The notes: generated by a model from the sequence alone, not told the origin. A stretch of DNA of 49,576 nt from Penium margaritaceum (GCA_023375785.1 SZWC01003889.1:134428-184003); one strand, 5' to 3'; counted from the stretch's first letter, positions 20,827-34,555 are shown. Numbers and translations: made by a program.

Positions 20827-23800
20827 GAATTGCTAGGCATTGCCCATGCGTTCCACAGGCATTTCTAGACAATACCCAGGCATTACCAAGCCTTGCTCAC
20901 GCATTGCCAAGCATTTCCAGGCGTTGCCAGACATGGCCCACGCATTATCAGGCTTTGCCAGGAATTGCCAGGCATCGCCACGCATTGCCAGGCATTGCTA
21001 GGTGTTGCCAGGCATTGCATAGGCATTCCCACACATTCCTACGTACTGCAACGTTTTTTCAGGCATTGCCCAAGCATTCCCAGACATTGCCAGGCATGGC
21101 CCACGTATTGCTAGGCATTGCCACACATACTAGGCATTGCTACTTTTTGCCAGGCAATGCCCAGGCATTGCTAGGCATTTCCCAGGCATTGCTAGGCATT
21201 ACCAGGCATTACAAGGCATTGCAAGGCATTGTCCAAGCATTGCAAATCATTGCCCAGACAGTGCCACACATTGCCCAGGCATCTCTAGGCATTACCACGC
21301 TTTTCCATCATTGCCAAGCATTAACGAGGCATTGCCAGGCATTGCGCAGGCATTGAAAGTCATTGCCAAGCATTGCCAGGCATTGCCTAGGCATTGCTAA
21401 GGATTTCCAGATATTGCCTAGGCATTCCTAGGTATTGCAAGGCATTGCCACGTACTCCCCAGGCATTGCAATGCATTTATAGGCATTGTCCAGGCATTGC
21501 CAGTCATTGCCAGGCATTGCATAGGCATTTTGAGGCAGTGCCCAAGCATTTCCAGGCATTGCCAAACATTTCAAGCATTACTATGCATTACAAAGGATTG
21601 CCCAGACAAGTAGGCATTGCAAAGCATTGCGAGACGTTGCCACACAATGCTAGAATTTTCTCAAGCATCGCGAAGCATTGCCCAGACATTGTTGGGGCAT
21701 TGGCAGGCATTGCCTAGGCATTTTTAGGCATTCCCCACGCATTGCCTGGCTTTGCTAAGGCAATGCCAGGCATTTTGAGGCATTGTCCAATCATTGCTAG
21801 GCATTGCCACACATTGCTAGGTATTGGCCCGACATTGTGGGGCATTGCTTGGTATTGCTCATGCATTGCCAAGCATTCCCTATGCATTGCCAGGAACGTC
21901 TAGGCAGTGCTAGGCATTGTCAAACATTGCGAGGTATTTCTTGGCATTACCAGGCATTACCTGGCATTACTGAGGCATTGCCCGGCATTTTGAGGCATTT
22001 CCCAGTCTGTGCCAGGCATTGTCTGGCATTGCCCAAGCATTGCAAGGCGTTTACTGGCATTGCCTAGGCATTGCCAGGCATTTCCTAGCATTGACAAGCA
22101 TTTGTAGGCATTGCCAGACATTGCTAGGCAATGCCACTTATTGCCCGCGGATTGCTAGGCATTGCCAGGCATTGCTTAGGTATTTCTAGGCATGACCACG
22201 CATTTCCAGGAAGCACCATGCATTGCCAATGTATTGCCAAGCATTTGCAGGCATTTCACAAACATTGCCGGACATTTCCAGGCATTGCTAGGCATTGCCA
22301 AGTCATTTCCATGCATTGCCAGGCATTGCCAGGCATTTCTAGGCATTGCCAAGCGTTGCTATGCATTGCCAGGCAATGTGAAGCATTGCGAGGCCTTGCC
22401 CAGGCATTTCTAGGCATGGCCAAGCATTGCCAGGAATTGCGTGGCTTTTCCAAGCATTGCAAGGCATGTCCAGGCATTGACTAGGCATTGCCAAACATTG
22501 CCACTCATTTTCAGGGATTTCCAGGCACTGCCAAGCATTGGTAGGTATTGCTTAGCAATGTCCAAGCATTTTCATGCACTGCCTAGGGATCGTCAAGCAT
22601 TGCCAGGTATGCCAGGTTTTTCTTGGCATTGTTAGGGATTGCCATCCTTGCCCAGGCATAACCAGGCATTGCTAAGTATTGCTAGGAATTTCCAAGCATT
22701 GCCGAGGCATTGCCAGCCACTTCTTAAGCATTGCAAGGTATTGGTAGCCATTTTCAAGCATTTCCAGGCCTTGCTACACATTGCCCCTGCATTCATTGGC
22801 ATTGTCCATGCATTGCTGAGCATTGCCAGGAATTGTCCAAGACTTGCCACACATTGCTAGGCACTTCTAGGCTTTGTCCAGGCATTTCCAGGCATTGCCA
22901 AGCATTGCCTAGGGAACGCTAGGCATTGCCAGGCATCACCTAGGCATTGCAAGGCATTGCAAGACACTATGAGGCATGACATGGCATTGCTAGGCATTGC
23001 CAGGTATTGCCCAGGCACTAGAATGCATTGCCAGGCATTGCCTAGGTATTGCCAGGCATTGCCACACATTATCAGGTATTTCTAGGCATTGCCAAGCAGT
23101 GCCCAAGGATTGCCTGACATTGCTAGGCATTACCGATGCATTGCAAGGCATTACCACATATTTCTAGGATTGCGTAGGCATTCATAGGCATTGCGGAGCA
23201 TTGCTCATGCATTGCCAGGCATTTCCTAACATTGCCTAGGCATTGCCAGGCATTGCAAGGCATGGCACAGGCATTGTCAGGCATTGCCTGACATTGCTAG
23301 GCATTGCCAGGCAATGCGTAGTTATTGCTAGGCATTGTTAGGCATTGGAAGGCATTGGCAGGCATTGCCTAGGCAATGCCAAACCTTGCCTAGGCATTGC
23401 ATGGCATTTCCAGGCATTGCAAGGTGTTCCCCAGGCATTGCCAAGCATTGTCGAGGCATTGTTAGGCATTGCCAAGGAATTTCAAGGCATTGCCAGGCAT
23501 TTTCAGGCATTGCCAAGACATTGTTAGGCATTGCTTGGCATCCCAGGCATTGCGAGGTAATGCCCAGGCATCGACTTGCATTGCAAAAGCATTACATGGC
23601 ATTGTCCGGAATTTCCAGAACTTGCCAGGAATTTCCCAGGCATTACCAGGCATTGTCCACGCATTACCAGGCATTGCGTAGGCATGGCCAGGCATTTCCC
23701 ATACTTTGCCAGGCATTGCGTATCCATTTCCAGGCATTACCCACGCATTGCTAGGCATTGCCAAGGCTTTGCCATGCATTGCCTAGGCAATGCCAGGCAT

Positions 23801-26800
23801 TGACAGGCATTGCCTCCGAATCGCTAGGCATTGTCCAGGCATTGCCAGGCATTGCCAGGCATTGACTAGGCATTGCAAGGCATTTCCTAGGTATTGCCAA
23901 TAATTACCTAGGCATTGCCTAGGTATTGCCAATCATTACCTAGGCATTGCCAGGCATTGCCCAGCATTGCCCAGACATTGTCAGGCATTGCCCAGGCATT
24001 CCTAGGCATTACCAGGTATTGCTGAGCATTGTCGAGGCATTTCCCGGCATTGCCTAGGCATTGCCCCGGCATTACCGAGGCATTTCCAGGCATTTCAAGG
24101 CAATTTCCAGGCCTTTCCCAAGCATTGCCATGTATTGCCCACGCATTTTCCCAAGCATTTGCCTATGCTTTTGCCGAGGCATTACCCAGGCATTCCTAGG
24201 CATTGTCAAGAAAGTGCTAGGCATTGCTCAGGCATAGGCAGACATTAGCAGGCAATTCCAAGCATTTCTAGGCATTGTCCATCTATTTCCAAGCATTGCC
24301 TAGAAATTGCCAGACAATGCCCATGCATTGCTAGGCATTGCCGAACATTGCTAGGTATTACCCAAGCATTACCAAGCATTGCCCAGGCATTTCCCAGGCA
24401 TGCCTAGGCATTGCCAAGCATTTCCCAGGCATTGCAAACCAGTACAAGGCATTACCAAGCATTTTCCAGGCATTTCTAGGCATTGCCCAGACATCGCCAG
24501 GTATTACCTGGCATTGCCCACGCACTGCCAGGTGTTGCACACGCATTGCCCAGGTATTGCAAGGCATTGCTTAGGCAACACAAGGCATTTTCCCAGGCAT
24601 TTGCCCAAGCATTGCCCAGGCATTGCCTAGGCATTACCATGCATTACCCAGGTATTACCCAGGCATTGAAGGGCATTGCCCAAGCATTGCGAGGCATTGC
24701 CCATGCGTTGGTAGGCATTGCCAAGCATTGCCTAGGCATTAACAGGAATTTCACAGGCATTACGAGGCATTGCCTAGGTGTTGGGAGGCATTGCCAGGCA
24801 TTGCCATGCATTGCTTGAGTATTGCAAGGCATTTCCAACCATTGCCAGGCATTTCCCAGGCATTGCTAGGCATTGCCCAGGCATTGCCAAGCGTTGCCCA
24901 GGCATTGCCAGGCACTTTCCAAGTATTTCCAGGCATTGCTAGGCATTGCCATGCATTGGTGAGGCGTTTCCAGTCATTCCCAAGCATTGCAATGCTTGCG
25001 TAGGAATTCCCAGGCATTACCTGGCTGAACCCAAGCATCGCCAGGCATTCCCAGGCATTACATGCCATTGCCATGCATTTTTCAAGCATTGCAAGGCAAT
25101 GCACACGCTTTGACAAGTATTGCTAGAAATGCCTGACATTAACCAGGCATTCATAGGCATTGTCCAAGCATTGCCTATGCATTGCCAGGCATTGCCAAGG
25201 ATTGTCCAAGCATTGCCCGGCATTGCCCAGGCATTGGCAGGCATTGCCAGGCATTACCTAGGCATTGTGCATGCATTTCCAGGCACTTTCCAGGCATTTT
25301 CTCAGGCATTTACCCAGACATTTTCAAGCATTACCCAGGCACTGCTTAGGCATTACCAGGCATTGTCAATGCATTTCCAGGCATTGTCTAGGCATTGGCA
25401 GGCATTGCAACGCATTTCCCAGCCATTACCGGGCATTTCCTAGGCATTGCCAGGCATTACCCAGGCATTGCCAGGCATTACCTGGGCATTGTCAAGCGTT
25501 GCCAGGCAATGTCATACATTGCCACGTATTGCATATGCATTGTCAGGCATTGTTGAGGTATTTCCTAGGAATTACCAGGCATTTTCTAGCATTGCCCATG
25601 CATTGCCAAGCATTGTCCAAGCATTGCCAGGCATTGGCTAGGCATTGGTACGCATAGCCAGGCATTGCCAGGCATTGCCTGGCATTTCCTGGCATTTCCT
25701 CCCATTTCTTGGCATTTCCACGCATTGCCCACGCTTTTCTCGGCATTGCCCATGGATTGGAAGGCATTGCATGTTGTTGCGAGGCATTGCCAGGAATTAC
25801 CTAGGCATTGCAAGGCATTGCTAGGCATTGCCAGGCATTGTGAGGCATTTTCCACGCATTACCATGCATTTTCCAGGTATTTTCCGGGCATTTCCAGGTA
25901 TTGCCAGGTATTCAAAGGCATTCTCAGGCATTGTCAGGCATTGCCAAGTCACTGCTAGGAATTTGCCGAGGCATTTTCCATGCATTTCTTGGTAATGTTC
26001 AGGCATTGCCAGGTGTTACCCAAGCATTGCCAGGCGTTACCCAGGCATTGCCAGGCTTTGCCAAGATATTGCCTAGGCATTGCCCGGGTGTTGCGAGGCA
26101 TTGGAAAGACATTGTTTTTCATTGCCACGTATTGCCTAGGCATTACCAGGCATTGCCTAGGCATTGCTAGGCATTGCTAGGCATTGCCAGGCGTGGCCAG
26201 GCATGGCCAGGCATTGACTAGGCATTTCCAGGCATTACCCAGGCATTACCAGGAATTTTCCATGCATGGCCAGGCATTACGAGGCATTGCCTGGCATTGT
26301 CAAGTCATTGCCAGGTATTGCCCAGGCATTTCCATGCATTGTGAGGCTTTACCCACGCATTGCTAGGAATTACCCAGGTATTACCAATCATTTTCAAAGC
26401 ATTGGAAAGCATTAACAGGCATTGTCCATGCATTGCCAGCCATTGCCCAGACATTGCTAAGGATATCCAGGCATTTCACAGGCATTTCCAGGCATTGCCT
26501 AGGCATTGCCAAGCATTGCCCAGGCGTTTCCAAGCATTTCCAGGCATTGCCATGCATTGCCCGGCATTGTCGAGGCAGTGCCAAGCGTTGTCCCGTATTG
26601 TCCAGGCCTTGCCCTTGTATTCTCGGGCATTGCCAAGCATTGACAGGCTTTGCCCAGGCATTGGGAGGCGTTGCCCCGGTATTTCCTGGCATTGTAGAGG
26701 CATAAACAGGCATTTTAATGCATTGCTAGGCATTCCCAAGCATTGCCAAGACATTGCTCAGGCATTGCCATGCATTGCCCAGGAATTTGCCCAGGCATTT

Positions 26801-29800
26801 TCCTAGGAATTTGCCGAGGCATTGTCCAGGCATTTGCCGAGGCATTGTCCAGGAATTGCCCAGGCATGGCCTAGGTATTGCAAGGCATTGTCTAGGCATT
26901 GCCGAGGCATTGCCCACAGATTTCCAGGCATTGTCCAGGTATTGCTAGGCATTGCCATGCATTGCTAGGCATTTCCCAAGCATTGCCAAGCATTGCCCAA
27001 AAATTTCCCAAGCATTGCTTGGATGGGCCAGCATTGCAAGGCATTAACTTGGCATTGTCAGGCATTGCACTGCATTGCCTGGCATTACCACTAATTTCCC
27101 AGGCATTTCTACACATTGCTAGGTATTTGCCAAGGCATTTGGTCAGGAATTTTCCCAGGCATTGCCCAGGCATTGTCCATGCATTGTCCACGCATTGCTA
27201 GGCATTGCCCAGGCATTGCTAGGCATTTCCCGGCATTGCCTAGGCATTGCTAGGCATTGTGCAGGCATTGCCCACGCATTTTTTAGGCACCGCCAGAAAT
27301 CACCCAGGCAATGCGCGCATTTTTCCAAGGCAATTTCCTCAGCATTGTCCAGGGATTTGCCTTGGCATTGCGAGGCATTGCCCTGGCATTACAAGGAATT
27401 ACCGAAGCTTTGCCAGGCATTGCCCAGATATTCAAAAGCATTGTGAGGCATTGCTAGGAATTTCCAGGCATTTCCGGGCATTGCCCACACATTTTGAGGC
27501 ACTTTTAAGCATTGTTAGGCATTGCCCATGCATTGCAAAACATTGCCGTGCATTGGAAGGCGTTGCATGGGCATTTCCAGGCATTGCCCAGGCGTTACTA
27601 GGCATTGGCTGGCTTTTCCAAGCCATTGCCAGGCATTGTCCAGGCATTGCCACGCATTGCAAGGGATTGCTAGGCATTGCCTAGGCATTGCAATACATTG
27701 CCCAGGCATTGCCAGGCATTACCAGGCATTGCCAAGCATTGCCTGACATTGCCTTGGCATTTCCAGGCATTGCCTATGCATTTCCCAGGCATTTCCTCGG
27801 CATTGCCAGGAATTGACAAGCATTACCGAGGCATGGCAAGGCATTTCCCAGGCATTGCCAGGCATTACCTAGGCATTGTCTAGCATTGTTCAGGCATTGG
27901 CAGGCATAACGAGGCATTTCCGGACATTGCCAAGTATTTCCTAGGCATTGTCAAGGTATTCCCAGGTATTGTCCAGGCATTGGTAGGCATTGCTAGGCAT
28001 TGTGAGACATTGCCTGGCATTGCGGAGACATTTCCTGGGCATTGCTCGGCATTGCCAGGCATTGCAATGTATTTTCCAAGGCATTTTTCCAGGCATTACC
28101 TAGGCATTGCCCAAGCATTGCCAGGCATTGCAAGGCATTGCTAGGCATTTTCAGGCATTTCTAGGCATTTCCAGGCATTTCCAGTCATTTTCCAGGCATT
28201 GCCTTGCCTAGGTTTTGGCAGGCATTGCTTGACATTGTCCAGCCATTGCTAGGCATTCCCCAGGCATTGTCAGCCATTGCCCAGGCATTGCCCGGCATTA
28301 TCCAGGCATTTACAGGCATTGCACTGCCATTGCTAGGCATTGATGAGGCATTTCCAAGGCATTGGAATGCATTGTCTAGGCATTGCTAGGCATTTCCCAA
28401 GCAATGCCAGGCATTGCCCGGGCATTGCCAAGCTTTTTGAGGCATTGCCCGGCAATGCCCAGGCATTGCCCAGGCATTGTGAGGCATTGCCTGTTATTGC
28501 CAGGAATTTTCAGGCATTGCGAGGCATTGCCTAGGCATTGCCAAGCATTGCCAGCCATATCCTAGGCATTGCCAGGCATTGCGAGGCATTTCTAGGCAGT
28601 GACCAGGCATTGCTAGGAATTATCCAAGCATTTCCAGGCATTGCCTAGGCATTGCCAGGCATCGCCGACACATTGTGAGGCATTGCCTAGGCATTGCCAG
28701 GCATTGCCTGTTATTGCTAGGCATTGCCAGGCATTGCACAGCATTGCCAAGGCATTGCTACTCATTGTGAGTCAAAGCCCAGGCATTTCCAGGCATTTCC
28801 AAGCATATATAGGCATTGCCCAAGCATTGGTAGGCATTGCCAGGCATTTCCAGGCATTCTTTTTGGCATTACCCAAGCATTTCCAGGCATTACTTAGGAA
28901 TTTTCCAGGCCTTTCCAGGCATTGCCAGGAATGTCAAGGCATTGCCAGGCATTGTCCAAACATTGCCTGGCATTTATCCGAGCAGTGCCCATGCATTGTC
29001 CAGGCATTGCCAAGCATTACCCAGGCTTTGTGCAGGTATTGCTAGGCATTGCCCAGGCATTGCTAGGCGTTGCCCAGGCATTGCCAGGCATTATGAGGCA
29101 TTTCCAAGCATTGCCAGGCATTATCTAGGCATTGCCAGGCATTGCCACATTGCCAGGCATTTCAAGGCATAGTAAGGCATTGCCCAGTCACTGCCAAGCA
29201 TTTGTCCATGCATTTCCCATGCATTGTCAAGACATTGACAGGCGTTTCCTTGGCATTGTCCTGGCTTTGCCAGGCATTGCCCATGCATTTCCCAGGCATT
29301 GTCTAGGCATTGCCAGGCATTGCATAGGCATTAGTAGGCATTGCCAGGCATCACCACGCATTGCCAAGCATTACAAAATAATTTCCTAGGCATTGCCAGG
29401 CATTGCCCATGCATTTCCCAGGCATTGTCTAGGCATTGCCAGGCATTGCATAGGCATTAGTAGGCATTGCCAGGCATCACCACGCATTGCCAAGCATTAC
29501 AAAATAATTTCCTAGGCATTGCCACGCATTACCCAGGCATTTACCTAGGCATTTTCCCAGGCATTGTCCAGGCATTGCAAGGCATTGCCCATGCATTAAC
29601 TGGAATTGAGAGGCATTGGCACGCATTGCCAAGCGAAGCGACTCATTGCCCACACATTTCTAGGAATTTCCGAGGCATTGCTAGGCATTGTCACGCATTG
29701 CTAGGAATTGTCCAAGCATTTCCAAGCATTGCCCAGGCATTGCCCAAGCATTGCAAGGCATTTTCCAGGTATTGCCAGGCATTGACAAGGCATTTCCAGG

Positions 29801-30740
29801 CATTGCATGGTGTTGCCAGTCATTTCCAAGCATTGCCCACACATTGCTAGGCATTACCAGGTTTCTACCCTGGCATTTGCTCAAGCATTGTCCAGGTATT
29901 TCCCACGCATTTCCCAGGCATTGGTAAGCATTGCCCATGCATTGTCCAGGAATTGCTACGCATTGCCCGGCATTGCCTAGGCATTGCCAAGCATTGCGCA
30001 GGCATTGCCCAGGCACTGCCAGGAATTATCCAGGCAATGCCAGGCATTATCCAAGGCATTTGCCTTGGCATTACCCAGGGATTTCCCTTGAAATTACCAG
30101 GAATTTCCAAGGCATTGCAAGGCATTGCCGAGGCATTCGAAAGCATTGCAAGGCATAGCGAGGCATTACCGGGCATTGCCCAAGCATTGCGAGGCATCTC
30201 CAAGCATTGCCAGGCATTGCCCAGGCATTTCTAGGCATTTGCCAAGCATTTCCAGGCCTTACTAGGCATTGCCAGAAATTTCCCAGGCATTTCCAGGTAT
30301 GGCAATGCATTATGTAGGCATTGCCAGGCATTGCCTAAGCATTTCCAGGCATAACACAAGAATCACCAGCCATTGTCAGGGCATTGCGAGGCATTGGTTG
30401 GCATTGCCAGACGTTGTCCAGGCATTGCCAGCCATTTCAAGGGATTGCAAGGTATTGCATAGGCATTTCAAGGCATTGCCATGCATTGCCAGGCATTGTC
30501 GTGAATTGATTGGCATTGCCAAGGCATTGCCAAGCTTTGCCCATGCATTGCCCAGGAAGTTTCCAGGCATTGCAAGCCATTGGTAAGCATTACCCAGGTA
30601 TTACCAGGCATTTTGCATGCATTGCCCTAGCATTGCCATGCATTAACTAGGCACTGTCTGGCATTTCCCAGGCATTGGCGGGCAGTACGAGGCATTTTCG
30701 GGCATTTCCAAGTATTCCCGGGCATTGTCCGGAAATTCCC
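20827..30740 (+). repeat. GGCATTGCC minisatellite, forward arm
   Basis: Nearly 10 kb of degenerate units built on GGCATTGCC with 1-2 spacer bases (A, CA, TA), giving a 10-11-bp period. The 9-mer is a near-perfect palindrome (GGCA-T-TGCC). Common variants are GGCATTTCC, GGCATTACC, AGCATTGCC and GGCATTGTC. The first units already appear in the duplicated flank (about 20470 and 20775). Numerous 60-148-codon open frames on both strands (MPGNAWQCLG, ARHCQALPGI patterns) are products of the period. No gene or transposon interrupts the arm. Confidence 0.93.
29270..29521 (+). repeat. Perfect 126-bp tandem duplication inside the GGCATTGCC array
   Basis: 29270-29395 and 29396-29521 appear identical, including unusual variants (CATTAGTAGG, TTACAAAATAATTTCC). 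In an array where neighbouring units differ strongly this marks a very recent duplication of about 12 units. Confidence 0.85.
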
Positions 30741-32652
30741 GGGAATGCCTGCACAATTCCTTTGAATGCTTGGCAATGCCTAGCAATGCTGCACGATACC
30801 TGGGCAATGCCTGGGCAGTGCCTGGCAATGCCTTGTAGTGCACGTGCAATTCCTGGAAATGCTTGGCAATGTCAGGCAATGCCTTCTTAATGCGTGGTAA
30901 TACCTAAAAAATCACTTGACAATGCCTTGTAATGACTGGGAACACCTGGCCATGCCAAGCAATGCCGGGGACAGCCTGGCAATGCCTAGAAATGCCTGGA
31001 AATGCCAGGACAATGCCTGGGCAATTCCTGACAATACCTGGGAAATGCCAGGGCAATTCCTGGCAATGAATGACAATTCCTAGGTGATGTTTGGAAATGC
31101 GTAACAATGCTTGGGAAATTTCTAGACAATGCCTAGGTAATGCATGAAAATGCCTGTCAATGCACAGCAACGCCTGGGCAATGTCACGCAATGCCTAGGC
31201 AATGCCTCGCAATTCCTAGAAATTCCAAGGCAATACCTGTTAATGCATGGGCAATGTCCAGCACTGCCTGGGCAATACTTAGGCAACGCCAGTCAATTCT
31301 TGGGCAATGCTTGGCAATGCCCGCCAATGCATAGCAAGTTTTGGCAATGTCTGGCAATGCGTCGCCATTCCTGGTTCATGCCTGGGCAATGCCTAGCAAT
31401 GCCGGGGAAATGCATGGGCAATGCTTGGCAATGCCTGAAAATGCCAGGGCAATGCCTGGGCAATGCTAGGGCAATACATAGCAATGCCTTGCAATGCCTA
31501 GCAATGCCTGGGCAATGTCTGGCAATGCTTGGAAATGCTTGGGCAATGGATGGTATTGCCTAGCAATGCCAAGGCAATTCTTGGCAATGCATGGGCAATG
31601 GCTAGCAATGCCAGGGCAATTCCTGGACAATGCCTCGTAATGCCATGGCAATGCCTGGAAATTCCTAAGCAATGTTCAAACAATGTGTAAGCAATGCCTA
31701 GGAATTCCTTACAATGCCTGGGCAATGCCTAGCAATGCCAAGGCAATGCCCGGGCAGTGCCTTGCAATGCATTGAAATTCCTGGCAATGCTTGGAAAATG
31801 CCTGGCAATGCCTAGGCACAGCCTAGCAATGCCAAGGAAATGCATGGAAATGCCTGGGAAATGCCTGTGCAATGCTTGACAATGCCTGGCCAGTGCCTGG
31901 TAATGCCTGGGCAATGGCTAGCAATGCCAGGGCAATGCCTGGACAATTCCTCGCAATGCCATGGCAAAGCCTGGAAATGCCTAAGCAATGTTGGAACAAT
32001 GCGTAAGCAATGCCTAAAAATTCCTCACAATGCCTGGGCAATACCTAGCAATGCCAAGGCAATGCCCAGGCAGTGCCTTGCAATGCATTTGAAATGCCTG
32101 ACAATGCTTGGGCAATGCTTGGCAATGCCTAGGCATAACCTAGCAATGCCAAGGCAATGCATGGAAATGCCTGGGCAATGCCTGGCAATGCCTGGCCAGT
32201 GCCTGGTAATGCCTCGACAATGCCTTGCAATGGCTGGGCAATACCTGGCTATGCTATATTAATGCCTGGCAATGCCTAGGCAATACCTCACAATTCCAAG
32301 GCAATGCTTGGGAAATGCCTAGCATTGTATGGGAAATACCTACCCATGCCTCGGTAATGTATGGGAATTCTTGAGCAATGCCTAGCAATGTCGAGCAATG
32401 CCTGGCAATGCCTAGGTAATTCCTGGGAGTAGCCTGGAAATGTCTGGTCAATTCTTGGCAATGCCTAGCAATATCTGGGAAATGCCCCGCAATGCCTGGC
32501 AATGCGTGGACAATGCCTAGGCAATGCCTAAGAAATGCCTGGGCAATGCGTGGCATTGCCGTGTGGGAAATGCCGTGCAATGCTTGGCAATGCCTGGCAA
32601 TGCCTGGACAATGCATGGCAATGCCTGGCAATACCTGGAAATGCTTGGGCAG
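30741..32652 (-). repeat. GGCATTGCC minisatellite, inverted arm
   Basis: From 30741 the units read GGCAATGCC, the reverse complement of the forward arm, until an abrupt change to the 11-bp array at about 32653. The switch is centred on the perfect palindrome ATTCCCGGGAAT (30735-30746). The arm is 1.9 kb against 9.9 kb on the forward side. Confidence 0.93.
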
Positions 32653-34361
32653 TGGCAAGTAGGTCGCAAGTAGGACGCAACTATGATGCAAGTAGGGTGT
32701 AACAAGGGCGTAACTAGGGAGCAAGTAGGATGCAAGTAGGGCGCAAGTATGACGCGACTAGGATGCAACTAGGACGCAACTAGGGTGCAACTAGGGTGCA
32801 AGTAGGACGCTAGTAGGCCGCAACTAGGGTGCAAGTAGGGCGCAAGTAGGGCACAAGTAGGTCACAAGTAGGGTGGAAATAGGGCTGAAGGAGGGCGCAA
32901 ATAGGGCACAACTAGGGTGCAACGAGGGCACAAGAAGGGAACAACGAGGGCACAACTAAGGTACAACTAGGACGCAACTAGGGCCCAACAAGGACGCAAC
33001 TAGGGCGCAAGTATGGCACAACTAGGGTGTAACTAGGGTGCATCTAGGGCGCAACTAAGGCACAAGTAAGACCCAAGTAGGGTCCAAGTAGGGCGTAAGT
33101 AGGACGTAACTAGAAAATAACGAGGGCGCGACTAGGGTGCAACTAGGGTACAAGTAGGGCGCAAGTATGGCCCAACTAGGGAACAGACAGGGCACAACTA
33201 GTGCGCAACTAAGGCGCAAGTAGGGTGCAAGTATGGCGTAACTAGGACACAAATAGGGCGCAACTAGGGCGAAACCAGGGCACAAGTAAGGCACAAGTAG
33301 GGCGCAACTAGGGTGCAACTAGGGTGCAACTAGGGCGCAACTAGGGTGCAACAAGGACCCAAGCAGGGTACAAGTAGGGTGCATGTAGGATGCAACTAGG
33401 GTGAAACTAAGGTGTAACTAGGACGTAACTAGGGTACAAGTAGGGCGCAAGTAGGACGCAAGTAGGGCGCAACTAGGGCACAACTAGGGTACAAGTAGGG
33501 CGTAACTAGGGTGCAAGTGGGGGAAAAGGAGGGTGAAAGTAGGGTGCAAGTAGGGCACAACTAGGGCGCAAGGAGGGCACAAGTAGGGTGCAAGTAGGGC
33601 GCAACTAGGACGCAGCTAGAGCGCAAGATGAGAGAAAGTAGTGTGCAAGTAGGGCGCAAGTAAGATGTAAACAGGATGCAACTAGGGCGCAACTAGGGCG
33701 CAACTCGGATGCAAGTAGGATGCAAGTGGGACGTAAGTAGGGTGTAAGAAGGATGTACGTAGGACACAAGTAGGGCACAACTAGGGTACAACTAGGGCAC
33801 AAGTAGGATGCAACAAGGGTGCAACTAGGGCCAAACTAGGACATAACAAGGGCCAACCTAGGGCGCAACTAGGGCGTAATTAGGGCGTAACAAGAGGGCA
33901 ACTAGGACGCAACTAGGGTGCAAGTAGGACGCAAGTAGGACGCAAGTAGGGTGCGACTAGGGCGCAACTAGGGTGCAACTAGGTTGTAACTAGGATGCAA
34001 GTAGGGCGCAAGTAGGGCGCAAGTAGGGTGCAACTAGGGTGCAAGTAGGACGCAAGTAGGACGCAAGTAGGGTGCGACTAGGGCGCAACTAGGGTGCAAC
34101 TAGGTTGTAACTAGGATGCAAGTAGGGCGCAAGTAGGGCGCAAGTAGGGTGCAACTAGGGCATAACTCGGGAAAAACTAGGGTGTAAGTAGGGTACAAGT
34201 AGGGTGCAAGTAGGGCACAACTAGATCGTAAATAGGACGCAACAAGGACGTAACTAGGACGCAAGAAGGGCGCAAGTAGGATGCAAGTAGGGAGTAAGAA
34301 GGACACAACTAGGACGCAAGTAGGGTGCAACTAGGGCACAAGTAGGACGTAAGTAGGACGC
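32653..34361 (+). repeat. 11-bp CTAGGGTGCAA minisatellite, first block
   Basis: Units follow (C/G)TAGG(G/A)(T/C)(G/A)CAA with a strict 11-bp period. Three units equal 33 bp, so translation gives an 11-residue pattern (HPSCALVAPYL) on the minus strand that is not coding. 33910-34145 contains a 121-bp (11-unit) higher-order repeat. The block is interrupted by copia-3 after GACGC at 34357-34361. Confidence 0.93.
34357..34361 (+). repeat. Left target-site duplication of copia-3
   Basis: GACGC directly before the 5' LTR is repeated as GACGC at 39991-39995 after the 3' LTR. Five bp is the usual copia duplication length. Confidence 0.93.
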
Positions 34362-34423
34362 TGTTGGAGAGATGCTCCTCACCATGGCAGGAGTGACTCC
34401 AAAAAGGAACACTAAAAAGACAA

Positions 34424-34495
34424 GCCCAAGTGGCTTAGTGGTTCATGGTGTCCACCTCTAGAGGCAGGGGCCTGGGTTCAAGTCCCATGAGATCA
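34424..34495 (+). promoter_or_regulatory. tRNA-like Pol III promoter module in the copia-3 LTR
   Basis: A-box TGGCTTAGTGG (34431-34441) matches TRGCNNARYGG and B-box GGTTCAAGTCC (34475-34485) matches GGTTCRANNCC exactly. Their starts are 44 nt apart, as in class I tRNA genes. A T-arm-like stem (TGGG, loop TTCAAGT, CCCA) is present; the acceptor stem is not complementary. The 3' LTR copy (about 39346-39400) keeps both boxes. It resembles the head of a tRNA-derived SINE. Pol III activity is not shown. Confidence 0.75.
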
Positions 34496-34555
34496 ATTTC
34501 TGCCCTGCCTCAAGGGAGGTGAAAAATAGATGCCAGGAAGCTAGCTCAACCTCTA

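Noticed and set aside
20827..32652. Many 60-148-codon open frames on both strands
   Set aside because: They repeat one short peptide pattern on each strand, follow the 10-11-bp satellite period and have no codon bias or domain; stops are rare because the unit lacks them.
20827..32652. CRISPR-like array
   Set aside because: Repeats are far too short and variable with no uniform spacers, and the genome is eukaryotic.
32653..34361. Interstitial telomere repeat
   Set aside because: TAGGG is embedded in an 11-bp unit, not TTTAGGG or TTAGGG tandem copies.
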